From: Haemonchus contortus
Taxonomy: Eukaryota; Nematoda; Chromadorea; Rhabditida; Trichostrongylidae
DNA length: 64,000 nucleotides
Direction of reading: 5' to 3'
NCBI GenBank assembly: GCA_000469685.2
Contig: LS997564.1
Coordinates: forward strand, 17,387,615 to 17,451,614
The notes under the pieces were generated by a model. The model had not been told where the DNA came from, searched no databases, and saw nothing but the letters and a program-made list of their open reading frames with translations. Positions 46,101 through 58,378 of the stretch are shown piece after piece (position 1 is the stretch's first letter; each line of letters starts with the position of its first letter). Position numbers and translations under genes: made by a program.

Positions 46101-49100
46101 GAGCGACCTTTTGCTCATCTGGGAGAGATGCTATCTCATAGTGTCCACAAAAAGGGTTGTGATCAAGCAACGTCCGCAAAAAATGTTTCATGGGAATGAC
46201 GGGCAGCTGAATGTACTACTTGTTGGTCGAACGTTTTGCACTATCATCCCGCGCGACTAGTAAAGTACTGTAAGGGATGATAAGCTGGTTTAAAATGTCA
46301 GTCGCTTATAGCAAAGTTGCAAAATTGAACACAGAATCACAGCTCTGCGGATTCCAAATAACAAGATCTATTTGGAGTCTAGGATTCAGATTCAGTTACA
46401 ATCTTCTACCAACAAATGGTCCTTATCATGGCGATTCGAAACCCAAAACTTTTGAGGGGTCTTAATCTAAGCTCCGATAGCACTGACATCTGATGAGGAT
46501 TAGGCGCTTCTGGTTGATGACCCTTATACGCAACGTAATCCTTACACCAGATGTGTGAAGTAGAAAGGGCAAGACCTAATAATTTATGGACCACTTCCAA
46601 TTACAGAGCACCGTTTTGAAAAACATTCTAATCTGAAGCACCTTTCATATCCTCCTGTTCAGCAAGTCTCTGCCAATTGGTAATAGGTGGTGGTGCGTGA
46701 GGGCGGGTTGCACTGATTTCAGCTGCAGCGAGCTCTTCAATGAATGCACCCTATAGAGAAATCGAAACGTCAGCCCTCTTTAAAATAATGGAACAAAATC
46801 TCACCTCCCTCACAGATGCGGTCCAATCAACGTAAGAGCCCAGTTCAACAAAGAGCTTCACGCATTCATCCAATCCCAGCATCTTCAAGAAAAATTTTAC
46901 TTAAAAAACTACTCATGCTCAACTTATTTTATAACACATGAACGAATTTAGTATTTCTTCGACGTGCTCGAACAGTAAAAGCAAGTGACCTGGTAATAAT
47001 GAGAGAGGTTCACGATTTCCTCGCATGGAAAAATTGCGATCAGAACATCCAATTCAGAAACCTGCGGTATGTTCCTTAAAGATTGCCAAATATCACAAAA
47101 GTACTAAAATAGCGATTAGCAACCCATAAAAAGGGAGGAAAAGAAGAAACCAACTCCATCTTGACGACTCGATCTTTCATCGCCAATTTCCTCTCTTTGA
47201 ACCTTTCCACTTCCTGTACAGCGCCCTCCACTACATCATCGACAAAGCATGAGATTCCGGCACATGTTAGCGTGACTAAAAGCATATGGAACAATAACTA
47301 ACACCAAGAACAATACAATAAGTATATTGTTTTCAAAGCCAATGTGTGACGGTGCTCCACATATGGGAATTCTATGTAAACCGCCATCTTAACATATGTT
47401 TATCTTTGTCCTACACAATCTACACTGCACAATACATAATGCCGCTTCTGACCTCAGCAATACAACGGCATGTAAATGAGTTGCCTATGGTTTTCAAAAC
47501 GTGCCTACAATAGTGACCACTCAGATATAAAGTTGTTTAGGGAGAGGTGGAACGAAAGCTTGACGATCTTCTAGTGAGAGCCGTAAAGAGAATGAAGAGA
47601 TAATGATAAGTGAAGAAATAAGTATTATAAGAATGATGACGGAAATCAAGCAGTAATCTCTGCTTTTGAGCACTCTCCGTACATAGAACGGATATGTAAA
47701 GCTAGAAAAAGAAACCAGACGAGAAGTAAAAATTATGCAAGATTAATGGTACTGGTTCGTAAACTCACACTTCAACTCAGCAAAAAGCAGAAACAAAACA
47801 GCAAAAATATTATCTCCGAAAATAACTGACCAACGACTTCATTCGTCTGTGTCGACATATCACGCACAGTCAGTGAATGAAGATGTGAGCGAGGATCAAA
47901 AGCCAACGAGATTGGAGAAAGCAAAGACGCAAGTGTGCCAGTGGGTGAAGGAGATGCAGGGGCGCCTTAAATCACATCTATTTATTGAATTTTTTCAAAG
48001 TTAGGCAATGGTGGATCCGTAATACTTATGAATGAATACGACTCTCGAGGTTTACAGAGAAATTATTGCGAGTTAAAATGAGCAAGGAAGTGCTCTGCAG
48101 CAATAACGCAAACTTACTCGCCGACTTCTGCCCAAGTAATCCAGGCGGGTAGGGGTCGGAAGACACAACAAGTGATAAAGTACGACCGTGACTAGGAACT
48201 GAAATTCCGACAGTGTGCTATAGACAATACAAATGGCAAAGAGGTCATGCGAGCAACTTGAAGAATTCTATTAAATGTGGACCACTTTCATAAAAACTGT
48301 TTTCAAAAGGTTCAATATGAAGGTTGAGTAATATGCTCCACTATAGGACAGTACTAAACGATTTGCCGTCCATTCTCTTCTCACTACATATGCACGAATC
48401 TTTGTGCCACCCCTTCAACAACATAAATATTGCAGTCATACCTTGCAGGCTTAATTGGGAGTGGTCCATACTGACTCCTTTATCATCATCATCAGCTATT
48501 TCAAGACAAGGCGGCTCTATTCTGAAGAACCAGAAATGACATTGTGTGGACCGACTCAAAGTCGGGAACGTTACCTGACTTGTCGCCCTTTACCCACCAA
48601 ACGAGACAACGATGGCCTTCCTTGTTCTGCCAACGACTGCAACATGAACTCTATCTTACCCATTTCTAATCCATGAGTGTTGCGCCTGAATCGAGTGGTT
48701 AAAAATGATTTACAAGTACAAATGAAAAGAAAGGCTCCTACACGAAGCATTCATATGCTTCATATTTCCACCACGTCTCAGGCTCTAGCACAAAAATTTC
48801 GTAATAGTTGTTAACAGCCTGAAATTGGCAACAGTCTTATTACAAGTATTCCACAACAATTGATACAAACCTACATGAAAAGTATATTGCTCCATGTGAT
48901 TGGAGTAAATGTTAGTATTGTCGACGATGATCGGCTTAACTCCATCCAACATAGCCTCCCGAACTGAAAAATGCATATCCTATACTGCCCTGAAGACCAA
49001 CAAAAGAACCATCAACTTTGTTGAAATTAGAGGTACCCCTTAGAATATTGTTCCGGTGATACTCTTCCAACTTTTCAGGCTGGAATCGATACTGCCCATT

Positions 49101-49430
49101 TTGAACGAAAAAATCGTCAGTGCTATACACAACTCCGCCATGATTCGAAGCAAGAGAACTGCATTTAAAAATAATTAACTCTCTTGAGGGTAGAAAACAT
49201 CCATGACTACCAATCGTATTCTAGTTGGAAAGCATAAGTAAGTCAAATTCATGCATGAGAAGCAGAGTAAAAGAAGTTGACGACACCTACTTGGCTAGAA
49301 ATGACTTTCCACTTCCTGGAACTCCACGCATCAAAATCAACACATGATGGCCCTCACGAATACATCGTTGAATATTTTCCAGAGGAGTGTAGGCGTCATA
49401 ACACTGCACGTGCTGTAGTGGCTTGGACAT
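43108..49430 (-). CDS. N4BP2-like protein: polynucleotide kinase domain plus DUF1771-Smr domain
   Basis: Phase-consistent exons: 49430-49291, 49158-49037, 48963-48875, 48818-48742, 48685-48660, 48626-48575, 48521-48442, 48198-48118, 47965-47831, 47275-47151, 47061-46990, 46882-46805, 46750-46642; then 45917-45810, 45737-45654, 45179-45079, 44950-44850, 44745-44652, 44555-44326, 44268-44220, 43454-43301, 43241-43108. At least one exon between 46642 and 45917 is unresolved (candidates end near 46420 and at 46087). The product is about 800-850 residues. The N-terminus has a P-loop GVPGSGKS (residues 36-43), STDDFF (59-64) and IIVDNTN (99-105), as in the N4BP2 kinase. A CUE-like helical part follows. 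DUF1771 (YIRSGMPAVAGAFQQVAREH) and Smr (LDFHLLSQKEAL; LHVITGYGKSSGG) close it. In mammals N4BP2 has 5'-polynucleotide kinase and Smr nicking activity; the role here is inferred. Confidence 0.82.
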
Positions 49431-49440
49431 CGACCACCTT

Positions 49441-49452
49441 CTAGAAAGAAAA
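49441..49452 (-). promoter_or_regulatory. Probable trans-splice acceptor of the N4BP2-like gene
   Basis: On the minus strand TTTTCTTTCTAG ends at 49441, ten bases before the start ATG at 49430. No coding exon is visible upstream. This fits spliced-leader addition, although an upstream cis exon cannot be excluded. Confidence 0.5.
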
Positions 49453-49859
49453 GCCGCATTGTCAATTTATATTTGAAATTGTTTTATAATTTGGAAAAAA
49501 AGGATCTCTTGTTAGAAGAATAGTGACGGTACGGCAATATGTGTTTGATAGTGAAATGAAGTTACTTTATGGAATGCGGGCAGATAAATGATCTTATATC
49601 GTAGTCTGATTGCGATAACAAGAAAAAGAAGGTGAGAAAACCAATCAAAACAGTAAATCTAGAGTTCTGTTTGTTGGACAGTAGAGAAAGCAAAGAAGAT
49701 ATGATTATCCAAAGGTGTGGGAACAAGCGGAAGCAGCGAGTTTCATTATCCAGAATGTTAAGTAATCACCGATTTCTTAGACTGTTCACAGGAATAAAAT
49801 GAAGTGTGTCACTGGCTGGGAGTAAAATAAGCACCTTTCTGCAGGCAGTGGGTGCATTC

Positions 49860-50060
49860 CTACTGGGGGAAGGGGGGAGGGGGACGATACCGAGGGTGCA
49901 GCTGGTGCCGCCACCCTAGGTGTCGTGGACGGCACCCAGGTGCCATCCCCAGCACCAGTCTACAACGTCGCTAGTAAGGGACGCTACCCAAGGTGCAAAG
50001 GACGGCACCTTGGGCACATAGGTGCCGTCCCTCGCACATGGGTCCCGTCCACGGCCTACA
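49860..50060. repeat. GC-rich patch with repeated GGTGCCGTCC motifs
   Basis: A sharply GC-rich island in AT-rich surroundings. GGACGGCACC or its complement GGTGCCGTCC recurs at about 49929, 50002 and 50020, with variants nearby (GGTGCCGCCACC, GGGTCCCGTCCACGG). The direct and inverted copies allow several hairpins. No coding reading is evident. Confidence 0.6.
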
Positions 50061-53000
50061 GTATGAATGCGTTCAATGGCTTGGTCGAAGGCGAATAAGT
50101 TTACATGAGGTAGTGACCACTCGGTAACTCTTCGGCTGCCACGCAGCTTTCCTTGGCTTGCTTGGGTTCGCGCCTATGAAACTTGAGCAATTAAGAATAA
50201 GTTCACAACAGCCAGCACAAAGCAGTGATTAAAAAGAGAGCACTGAAAAGTAGACAATGAGATAAAGGAGACAAGGTGTTTCTTGTTAGTTTAGGTTGAT
50301 CTACAACTCACATTTTTGCATGCACACTTCAAAGAATCGCCAAAAAGAACAAAGAGAAGAAACAGATTCGTACAGAAGATGAGGCTCCACTTTCACACTT
50401 GCAAAAGAGATTGGGAGCTACAATAGGGAAGCTCACACAAAGAAGAGAGTAAAGCTTGGCCCCCATTCCTTTGATGTTTACGGTTTCTTTGAAGCGAGTG
50501 CTTTGTGCCTATTCCCACGAGAAAGCGTAGCTTTTTCCTCCGATACCGTCCTGATTCGGCCTGTGCAACAACAAAACATAGATCGTTCGTTCCGATAGCA
50601 TGGGAAACTATTTGAATTCTTCAACTCGTACGACGACGAATTCAGCGATTGCCAAAGACTCAAAGGGAATTCTCTTACCCAGCCTATTCTCCAACGGTGA
50701 ACGATCAGGCCTAGATGGGAACTGAATGTGCTCAAACCGGACGATCTTCAAGTCTTACTGTTCGAGGCAGTCACTTTCAAGACAAAACCTCTTAAAGAGC
50801 ATTAATGAGACAGGACACACGGTTTTCACTTGAGTTCAATGACGCTGTAATCAATTTCGTTGATCTTGCGATCACTTTCTATTCCTTCTAACCACTTTCT
50901 GAATATCACAGAACTTATAAATGCGCGATGAGGTTTGTATCAGATTCAACTCCCTGCATTGAACTGTAACACTACATCTGACGATGTACCTGCCCAAGAT
51001 TCCACAATAGTCCGGATTCCTTCAAGGACTTTCTAAAAGTTTCCATAGATATACCATTTAAGGACTTTAATCGAATGCTGTGTTCGAATCACAAATCAGG
51101 AGATCTCATGGTACGCAATCCGCCGACGAGATTAAGTTTCATTTTCAACCTTCTTGTTTAAGGCTAGGGAACGAGGTGTGCATAGAACCACTTAGAGGGC
51201 TCTAGGCCAAATGCTTGACATAAGTTTCAATGGGTTTCAACAGTGGAGTGGCCGGGTACTACCTCGGAAAGAAGTACCTGTCGAATACGGGTTTGGTTCG
51301 GTAATTGTAGGGTAAATTAGCTAGGAAGAGGTATCCGGATATGGTATGCGTCAACGGGAGAGTTTGTGGAAACCCTCAGAGAAGCGAGAGCGAATCATTA
51401 CAAGCTTTCTAGACTGCTAGTGCAGTATCACTCTTCGAAAGGTCAAAGTGTGGCGCTTGGTTACGTTCAACGTCGATATGTCTAACAGTGAGCCTACAGT
51501 GAACGGAGCACTTACGGCATGTTCTACATCACCAAGCACCTTCAACCAGCGTGACGCAACCATGAGGAAACTAGGCTATAGATAGCGCCATAGATTCGGA
51601 AGAGAAAGACCTCCATCTGCTGTGCCAGAAGAGTCCGCGAGTGGTCCACCATGCGCCAAGTAGAGGCTATACCAAATCGTTTATCGCCAAATTTGCGAAA
51701 TCGGCTGCAAGGTTTACGTATTGGTGTACAGGAATACGAAATTGTTCGCAAGTCTAAGGAATTAGAATGGGAGAAACATAAATTTGGTGGCAATTTCAAC
51801 GAAATAGGAAGGAAGAGTTACGAAACTGGTTGTGATACCAGAAAAAAAAACTCCCGATGATTCACGCAAGGAGCGCTTCTGATTCGCTATTTTGTAAAGC
51901 TCTTCAACTAATCCGCAGGGGATCCGAATCCAAGCTCAAGATTTGCCCAAAAACCTTCAGCAATCAAAACGGTAATTTATTACTGAAATGACGAATTAGG
52001 AAAAAAATGAAGGGGTGTAGTTGGGGGCAAATCTGTGGCTGACAAGTTTGCCGTTCACGTTCCTGGGTCGGGTTAGAAAGTGTTCAAAGATAATGGGATT
52101 TTGAAGGAAAATAAATGATGAGGAAATCGGAACGAATGAAAATTATAAGGACGAGATCTGGATGTAGGGAAGTACACGTGTCGGAAGGAAAGTGCATGGC
52201 CAAAGCATGCATGGCAAAGTGCCAACAGATCGACGTTCCTTTTTCCTTCCAACAGTCCCACTTGGAACTGTGCCCACTCTCCTTCTCCAAACTTCATTTC
52301 TATTTTATTCAAGTTGTTAGAAATTCAAAGGTATGTCATGATATTCAGCTATTGAAAATTCGTATGTACTTTGTGGTAACCTTACTCGGTTTACCTAAAG
52401 TAAGCATGCAATGCAGCTTGTGATGAAACTTCCGTCACTCCACCATTCTGACTTGTAAATAATCCATTAAAAAGGAATATGTTGTGGGTTGCTAACTGTT
52501 GTTAATGTTGCGTTGAAACAACAACAAGCTGATGACTTCAGATCTCATTTTCGATGTTTTTGAAAATAGCGAAAATACAAGAGTTGATCAGTCATAAAAA
52601 TACACAGTACTATCATTTTGAGTCCATCTTAGAAGCATTCTCTAACAGCAACTTCTTATTTCTCAATTTGCTTTGTATTTTCTGCTTCATTCATGCTCTG
52701 GTTAAATCATGTTTTTATTCTTAGAGCTCGCCAATGTTCGGAATCGGGACAGATTATAAGGTCAAACCACTTAGATCAGTTTCCCAGGCAAAATTCCTGG
52801 CACTTTTTCTTCTCAGCTAACAAATACACTGTATCGAATGATCAATATCCTCCCAATAACGACATGAAAATGAATGCAAATAAATGTTATCGAGAAACAT
52901 AAAACTTCAAAAAAAAAACCTCGAGCGACTGTGAGACGACCATCTTCCGTTGTCTGCTTACGGTTGGACGAGTTATCACTTTGCGATTGGCACCAAGCCA

Positions 53001-53990
53001 AATTTCTTTTTATCCTGTGAACATTGTTAAATCCAATTAACAGTTTGGTCCGTTCTCTGTATATATACCCGACAGGCTAAAGGAACGGAAGTGATATGTT
53101 CCATTACTAATAGGATGGAACTTGTAGTTTACAAAAATTTGAAAAAAGTTTAATTTACTACGACACACCAAATTACCGGAATAAAATAGTGCGCCCAAAC
53201 GAGGGGGCGGAGTTGTTGGCGAATTGCCGCCGCCAATATTCGAACTTTTTCGGTTTTTCTAATGTAGCATGTTATTCTGTTAATAGCTTTGAAGTGTTTA
53301 TAGTCATGCTTGGTTGAGCTTTGTTTTCCATGAAACTCCTCCGGAATGGTCTTGGTATTTGCACGAGTGGCAGCTGCTTTTTCTTTCAATCTTGTCGGTT
53401 GGAAACTGGGTTCCTCTAGGGATCCAACTTAAAGCCAAATTGGAAAATTGAAAGTTCACTCTGAAGATTCTTCTGTAGTTCTACCATATGGCCTAGTTTT
53501 CATGTTTCTATCCCCATACCATGCAGGTGAGGAATGATGAGAAAAGCACAATACAACGCCCATTTAATTTTTTCATAGGAGTATTACCGAATAAATGAAT
53601 CTACTCCGACTGGGAGGCTAAGTGCTTCTATTTTCATGGCTTCTGAATCTTGTAGAATAGTTGCCCTTTTGTCACTAATAGCATTATGAAGATTGTATGT
53701 TTAGCAGTACTGACCCATACTTCTTTGAATTCGAACTGACATTTTAAAACGGAGCTTTGTACAGACCCTACTTCTACTAATCGACCCACAATCTATTCGA
53801 CCCATAAATTACAATTGAACAGTTTTCTCAACATCATTGCCATATCATAATTTTTCAATGCGCTTTAAATGAGATGGATTTTTATTTATCAGTGTTTCTT
53901 ATTTCCTCTCTCAGTGGGGGATTGCTGAATCCCCAAAATCCGAAATCGGCTTCTTTTACACATTCAATTTTGAGAGTATATATATGATAT
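50061..53990. other. No recognised gene
   Basis: Nothing that I can support in nearly 4 kb. A 69-codon stretch at 51651-51860 (plus) is lysine- and glutamate-rich without a motif. Confidence 0.35.
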
Positions 53991-53996
53991 GCTACG

Positions 53997-55497
53997 ATGA
54001 CGTCTGGAAAGCTAAAACGACTGTACGACGAACTTCATCAAGTAGATGAGGGGACACATCCGAAATATGTGGAAAGGCTCAAGCAGATTGAAGAAATCTA
54101 TGAAGAACAGAAAGAACGGGAGCAAATAGCTTACGAGGTATGGGAAAGCTCTTTACCTAGCTCCTTTCAGCACAATTATTGCTAACCTTCAATTCTCAAT
54201 TGCTAGTCCACTATTACAGCTAGCTCTCGAAAGAATAGACTACGAGTATAAGCGACGGAAGCAACAGACCCAAGATGAGCTCGAGAAAAAAGAGAAGGAA
54301 TTAGTTCAATCGATGTTAGCCGTGAGTCGCCTATTACAATCTTTTTTGCATTAAATCATAATTTGAACAATTCATCTAGGACATAGATGAGATGGAGAAG
54401 CGAATAGAATGGGAGTACACGAACATGGATGTGTCACGAACAGGAGCAATTAACGTCATAGATAGTACGAAAAAGACACTGCGAGGGTGAATTCCTGATT
54501 CATTTCTAACTATTCGTTGTTTCAATTGTTCCTAGTCCCAATCCGTATCCATTCTTCTGAATTCATATATATTTATGGGGTGCTCACTCCTAGTAAATTG
54601 CGACAAGAGTGAGAATCGCAAAGTATGTGGTGCACACGGAACTCGACTGTTACCCCCAAACTCATATAGATTTCGTGGCTGTAATTCCACTAACGCTCAT
54701 TGTTTTTTAGCCGTGGTGGGGTGCTAATCGAACCACCGACGTATTTCAATGCAACGCCAAAGGCGGCAACACCTAATATTACGCCGGATACGAGATACCT
54801 TCTCACGGATTCTCAAATAGCTGAAGACGTTCGTGCTTTCACAGGAGGTCAAAGCAGCCCCCAAAAGGTAACTAGGCATCTGCTCACCAACACTTCCAAG
54901 AAACTTTATATCTTAAAATGTTTTATGATATTTATAGTTTGATACGAATGAACAAAATAAACGGCTTCTTATTGGAAGTCAAGTTACTTTTTTTTTCTTT
55001 GCAATTGTCATTGCTCTTGTTATGTATTCACTGAAAAGCTAACAGCCAACAAGCAAATATGTACCAACGAAGGGTGTAATTGATGATTGTGTATTAGAAA
55101 ATAGAAAAGAAAACAAGAAGGGATGTTTCTTTTACGTTTTTCTTTCATATTTCGAAGCTCATCGTGTATGTTTTTAGAACCAGCGACTTTTCGAAGTGAT
55201 CCTTGTCAAGCAGAAACTCACTTATGATGGAAAAACGTTAGTTAATCTCTTCTCAATCCTTAAACATAAAAAATCCTCTCCTGTGCATACCATTCCTTTT
55301 ATTCTAGATACAAACAAGGTGAGGAGGTGCATGTGGAGAATATCGAATACGGAAAATTCCCAGCGAAAATGGACTGCATTACGGATACTGTGGTATCGTT
55401 CAAATCAACATTACCTTGGGACACCAGGCAGATTCATGCTTCTTACTCCGATTTGACTGAAGGACGGGTGCAAATATCAAAGAAACGAAGCAATTAG
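53997..55497 (+). CDS. Sds3/SUDS3-family chromatin protein
   Basis: Six exons, 53997-54137, 54220-54321, 54380-54486, 54711-54867, 55178-55236 and 55308-55497, give 251 residues with every junction in frame. The N-terminal 125 residues are a charged coiled coil (HPKYVERLKQIEEIYEEQKE, then LALERIDYEYKRRKQQTQDE) with the arrangement of the Sds3-like domain. Later come a linker with PTYFNATPKAATPN, DSQIAEDVRAF and a C-terminal part with LVKQKLTYDGKTYKQGEEV. Sds3/SUDS3 and the related BRMS1 proteins are subunits of the Sin3-histone deacetylase complex and act in the nucleus as dimerising scaffolds. The start is the first ATG after an in-frame TGA. The gene is convergent with the SAM carrier. It could be closer to BRMS1L than SUDS3; I cannot decide. 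Confidence 0.85.
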
Positions 55498-55601
55498 GCG
55501 TGATTCTTATTTCATTAACCATATCAGTTGCTCAGCATTTGATGTCTGCCTTTCAACGCTCACCATTCAAAATTACTTTTGAGATTCGAACTATGGATAA
55601 A

Positions 55602-55607
55602 AATAAA
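55602..55607 (+). terminator. Polyadenylation signal of the Sds3-like gene
   Basis: AATAAA about 105 bp after the stop codon. Confidence 0.55.
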
Positions 55608-55619
55608 CCTGTATAATTG

Positions 55620-56192
55620 TTCGATATTTACTTTACATGGCTAAATCCATCTCACTCATACAGATTCAATAAATTGGCACGAAGAATGAGCATCATTAAA
55701 AATCGAATAGTAAAGCTTCAATTTCATTTCTAACACGACTTGGGATGCGATTTTACCTTCCTACAACAAGGACTTAACTAGAGCATGGCCATCAGCTAGG
55801 AAAGAACGGCCATCAGAAAAGACTTCCTAATCACCTAGACTTTGCGTTGAATAGATCCGTAGAATGTCTCTAAAATTTTAGCAAAACTATAAAGTTTCAC
55901 GGTACGCTGGATCCTGAGCTTAGAAAAAACAATATCAACAAAAGGTCAGATTTCGACTAGGCCATTGAGTGCTGCATTGAAAAAAAAAGTCAACAAAAAG
56001 GCTTCAACAAGCGAGAGGTTTGTGAATTATCCGCAAAGCAAATTATCAAACAATCTTGAATAAACTAATGAAATTAAGCAGTGATAAGGTATGATAATGG
56101 TGTTAGTTGAAATTTTCAGAGAGAAGGTTAAAAATCAACAAAATAACAACTAGGTCATAACAAGGAAAAACAACAATGGTATAAAGGGGACT
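55620..56192. other. Convergent intergenic region
   Basis: About 570 bp between two gene 3' ends. No feature identified. Confidence 0.4.
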
Positions 56193-57789
56193 TCACTTCA
56201 ACTTTTTCTTATCAGGGCATACCCAATAGGATACTGCTAGCACAGATTCATAGGCTCCAAAGAAAACAAAACCGCCTGCTGTCATCCAAAGAACACGTGG
56301 TACGATCCCCGAAAATAGCGCTGCGAAGCCACGAGTGGTATAGATCTGAAACGTCTCGTGATTTCCGAAGATCGTAACGGCCTTAAGAAGGATAGATGGC
56401 TTACCTCATTAAGAGTCATTAGTATAGTTGGTGTTTCCTTCGATTTCGATAGCATTATTCGTGTCTTCGCTACATCAAGAGGTGTTGTCAGTGCTGCAGC
56501 AACGGCTCCTGCTACACTTCCGCAGGCAGCACCTTCAACAGGCGAACAGTCGCAACCCTGAAGAAGTCAAAGCATCGTTCGAAGAAAAGCAAAAATGGAC
56601 TTTGAGACGAGAAAAAAACGTAAGACGACATTCAACTGAATATAACATGCGCAGCTGGACCCGGTGGTATTAGTTTTACTGTTAATACATTCCTTCCCAG
56701 TGTGTCTGAGATCTTGATTGAGGATAATGACAAAACAAAATTGAAATATGCTTTCTTACTACAAAATCGAAACCGTAGATCTAGAAGATTTGGCTGGTCT
56801 GCAATGAAATCAGCGATACTAAAAAAGGGGATAACGCAAGGTTGTAACCGCACTCTCACAGATATTGGAAAAATCATCTATAGATACCACTTTGTAAGCT
56901 TCAACAACAGTAAATTAGCAAGTCCTGAGTCAAATCGCAGGGTTGAAGTTACGAACTCGAACTACAGCAGATCTACTATGCCTTAAAACACTGCACAGAG
57001 CTCACACTTCCTGTTTAACTGTACTCACCCTCTTCCCCCCACATCTCTCTTTCTCTCCCTATCAGAGCTATAAATAAATAAATATCATAACAAACAAACC
57101 TGTTTAGAGGCGACAGTCTTCTTCAGAAATTCATACAGAGGAAACTCTATGACAGCGAATGGAATCTCCCTTGTCACTGTACTCAAGTAACCTCTATAGA
57201 ATCCCAAGAGACGATTGGACTGGTACAGTTCTCGGCAGACTTGCGTTAGAGCTGGTTTGGGAATCGATGCCTGAAAACACTTGAGGCAGCGATGGGAATT
57301 GAAGCCCGAAATTTTATTTTCAACTTACCTGCAGCCGTTGTTTGACGAGCTCCGTTGGAACACGAACCACACATGCTATCGTCTCGGCCAAACTAGCAGA
57401 AAACGCGTGAACGAGGGATGCTGAACTAGATTAACAGTTTTGGAAGTGTGATAGAAGTAATGAGCCATCCTAATTAATGGAACCTACTTTCGTTCTCAAA
57501 GCATCCGTTTATTGTTCTGTAGCTGAGGAAAAATAGTGCCGCTCCCGGCGCTGAACCTATAGCGACTGAACCCATACCGCTGAATAAGACAAGGCAATAA
57601 TATGGCCTATGAAGTAAGGAACACTTTTAATAAAGGATACCTATAAATGTTTCGAAATCCTCCAGCTGCCATAAAGCCTTGTTTGCTTTGCAAACGCGTC
57701 TTTATGGTGTCCAAGGGATAAAGCCCCAGATCCACTGCCAAACCTGCTCCAGCACCACAAATCAGCCATCGAGGAATATCTTCATTCAT
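56193..57789 (-). CDS. Mitochondrial S-adenosylmethionine carrier (SLC25A26 type)
   Basis: Six exons on the minus strand, 57789-57641, 57579-57488, 57420-57329, 57270-57100, 56557-56405 and 56345-56193, give 269 residues, the normal length of the family. The three carrier repeats each begin with a recognisable motif: [12 protein letters not shown] in repeat 1, [11 protein letters not shown] in repeat 2 and [12 protein letters not shown] in repeat 3. Signatures of the SAM carrier include [16 protein letters not shown] and [21 protein letters not shown]. The protein exchanges cytosolic S-adenosylmethionine for S-adenosylhomocysteine across the inner mitochondrial membrane, supplying methylation of mitochondrial RNA and lipids. 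All splice sites are GT-AG. The start follows an orphan TTTCAG acceptor at 57798, as for a trans-spliced mRNA. Confidence 0.93.
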
Positions 57790-57797
57790 AGGATTAC

Positions 57798-57806
57798 CTG
57801 AAAGGG
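57798..57806 (-). promoter_or_regulatory. Probable trans-splice acceptor of the SAM carrier gene
   Basis: CCCTTTCAG on the minus strand ends at 57798, eight bases upstream of the start ATG. No preceding coding exon is seen. Confidence 0.55.
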
Positions 57807-57979
57807 AAACAAGTACTTTTCCTCTGCAACTCATGAGAAAAATTCGACGACATAGTTGCTGAGTGACTGTTTCAATAGGGATTGGAGTGCGCTCAAGGTT
57901 TGCAACTCTTTAGAGCTGCACAACACTCCCTGCCCTGCCTAAACCACCCGATTCATCCGTGTCCTTGCCCAGGGTCCTT

Positions 57980-58110
57980 TGTCGATGCGCTGTATCTGAT
58001 CTGCGAAGATCTGCGTCCTAATAAGGTTAGGCCGTAGAATTGAAATCTATTGTGCATGAAACTCTGCATCCAATGCATTTTATTCCACGCGAGGTCACGT
58101 ACTGTAGGAG
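57980..58110 (+). repeat. Dispersed repeat, copy 1
   Basis: Resembles 62130-62270: AATAAGGTTAGGCCG, CTATTGTGCATG and a GGTCAC segment occur in the same order and spacing in both. Family unknown. The foldback MITE at 58111 is inserted at its end. Confidence 0.55.
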
Positions 58111-58369
58111 GGGGGACGTGCGATTCGTGCGATTCCGGGTCGCGCGGCAAATTGCGCGGCGAAATTCGCGATGATTCAAACAACTCCTGCGCCTATCATT
58201 GGGGAACAAATCCGAAGTAGAGTACTTTAGTAGGGTCGGACATTCCTACTTACCTTCTTTATTTCAAATTTGGACCCCAATGATAGGCGCAGGAGTTGTT
58301 TGAATCATGGTGGATTTCGACGCGCAATTCGTCGCGCGCACCCAGAATCGCACGAATCGCAACACACCC
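58111..58369. mobile_element. MULE-type foldback MITE, copy 4, with 9-bp target duplication
   Basis: Starts GGGGGACGTGCGATTCG and ends CGAATCGCAACACACCC. It is flanked by a perfect 9-bp repeat CTGTAGGAG at 58102-58110 and 58370-58378. The arms, with core CCAATGATAGGCGCAGGAGT and complement, are the best conserved of the four copies, so this is probably the youngest. Confidence 0.88.
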
Positions 58370-58378
58370 CTGTAGGAG

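Noticed and set aside
56702..56986. A 94-codon plus-strand open frame
   Set aside because: It lies entirely in an intron of the SAM carrier gene on the other strand and shows no motif.
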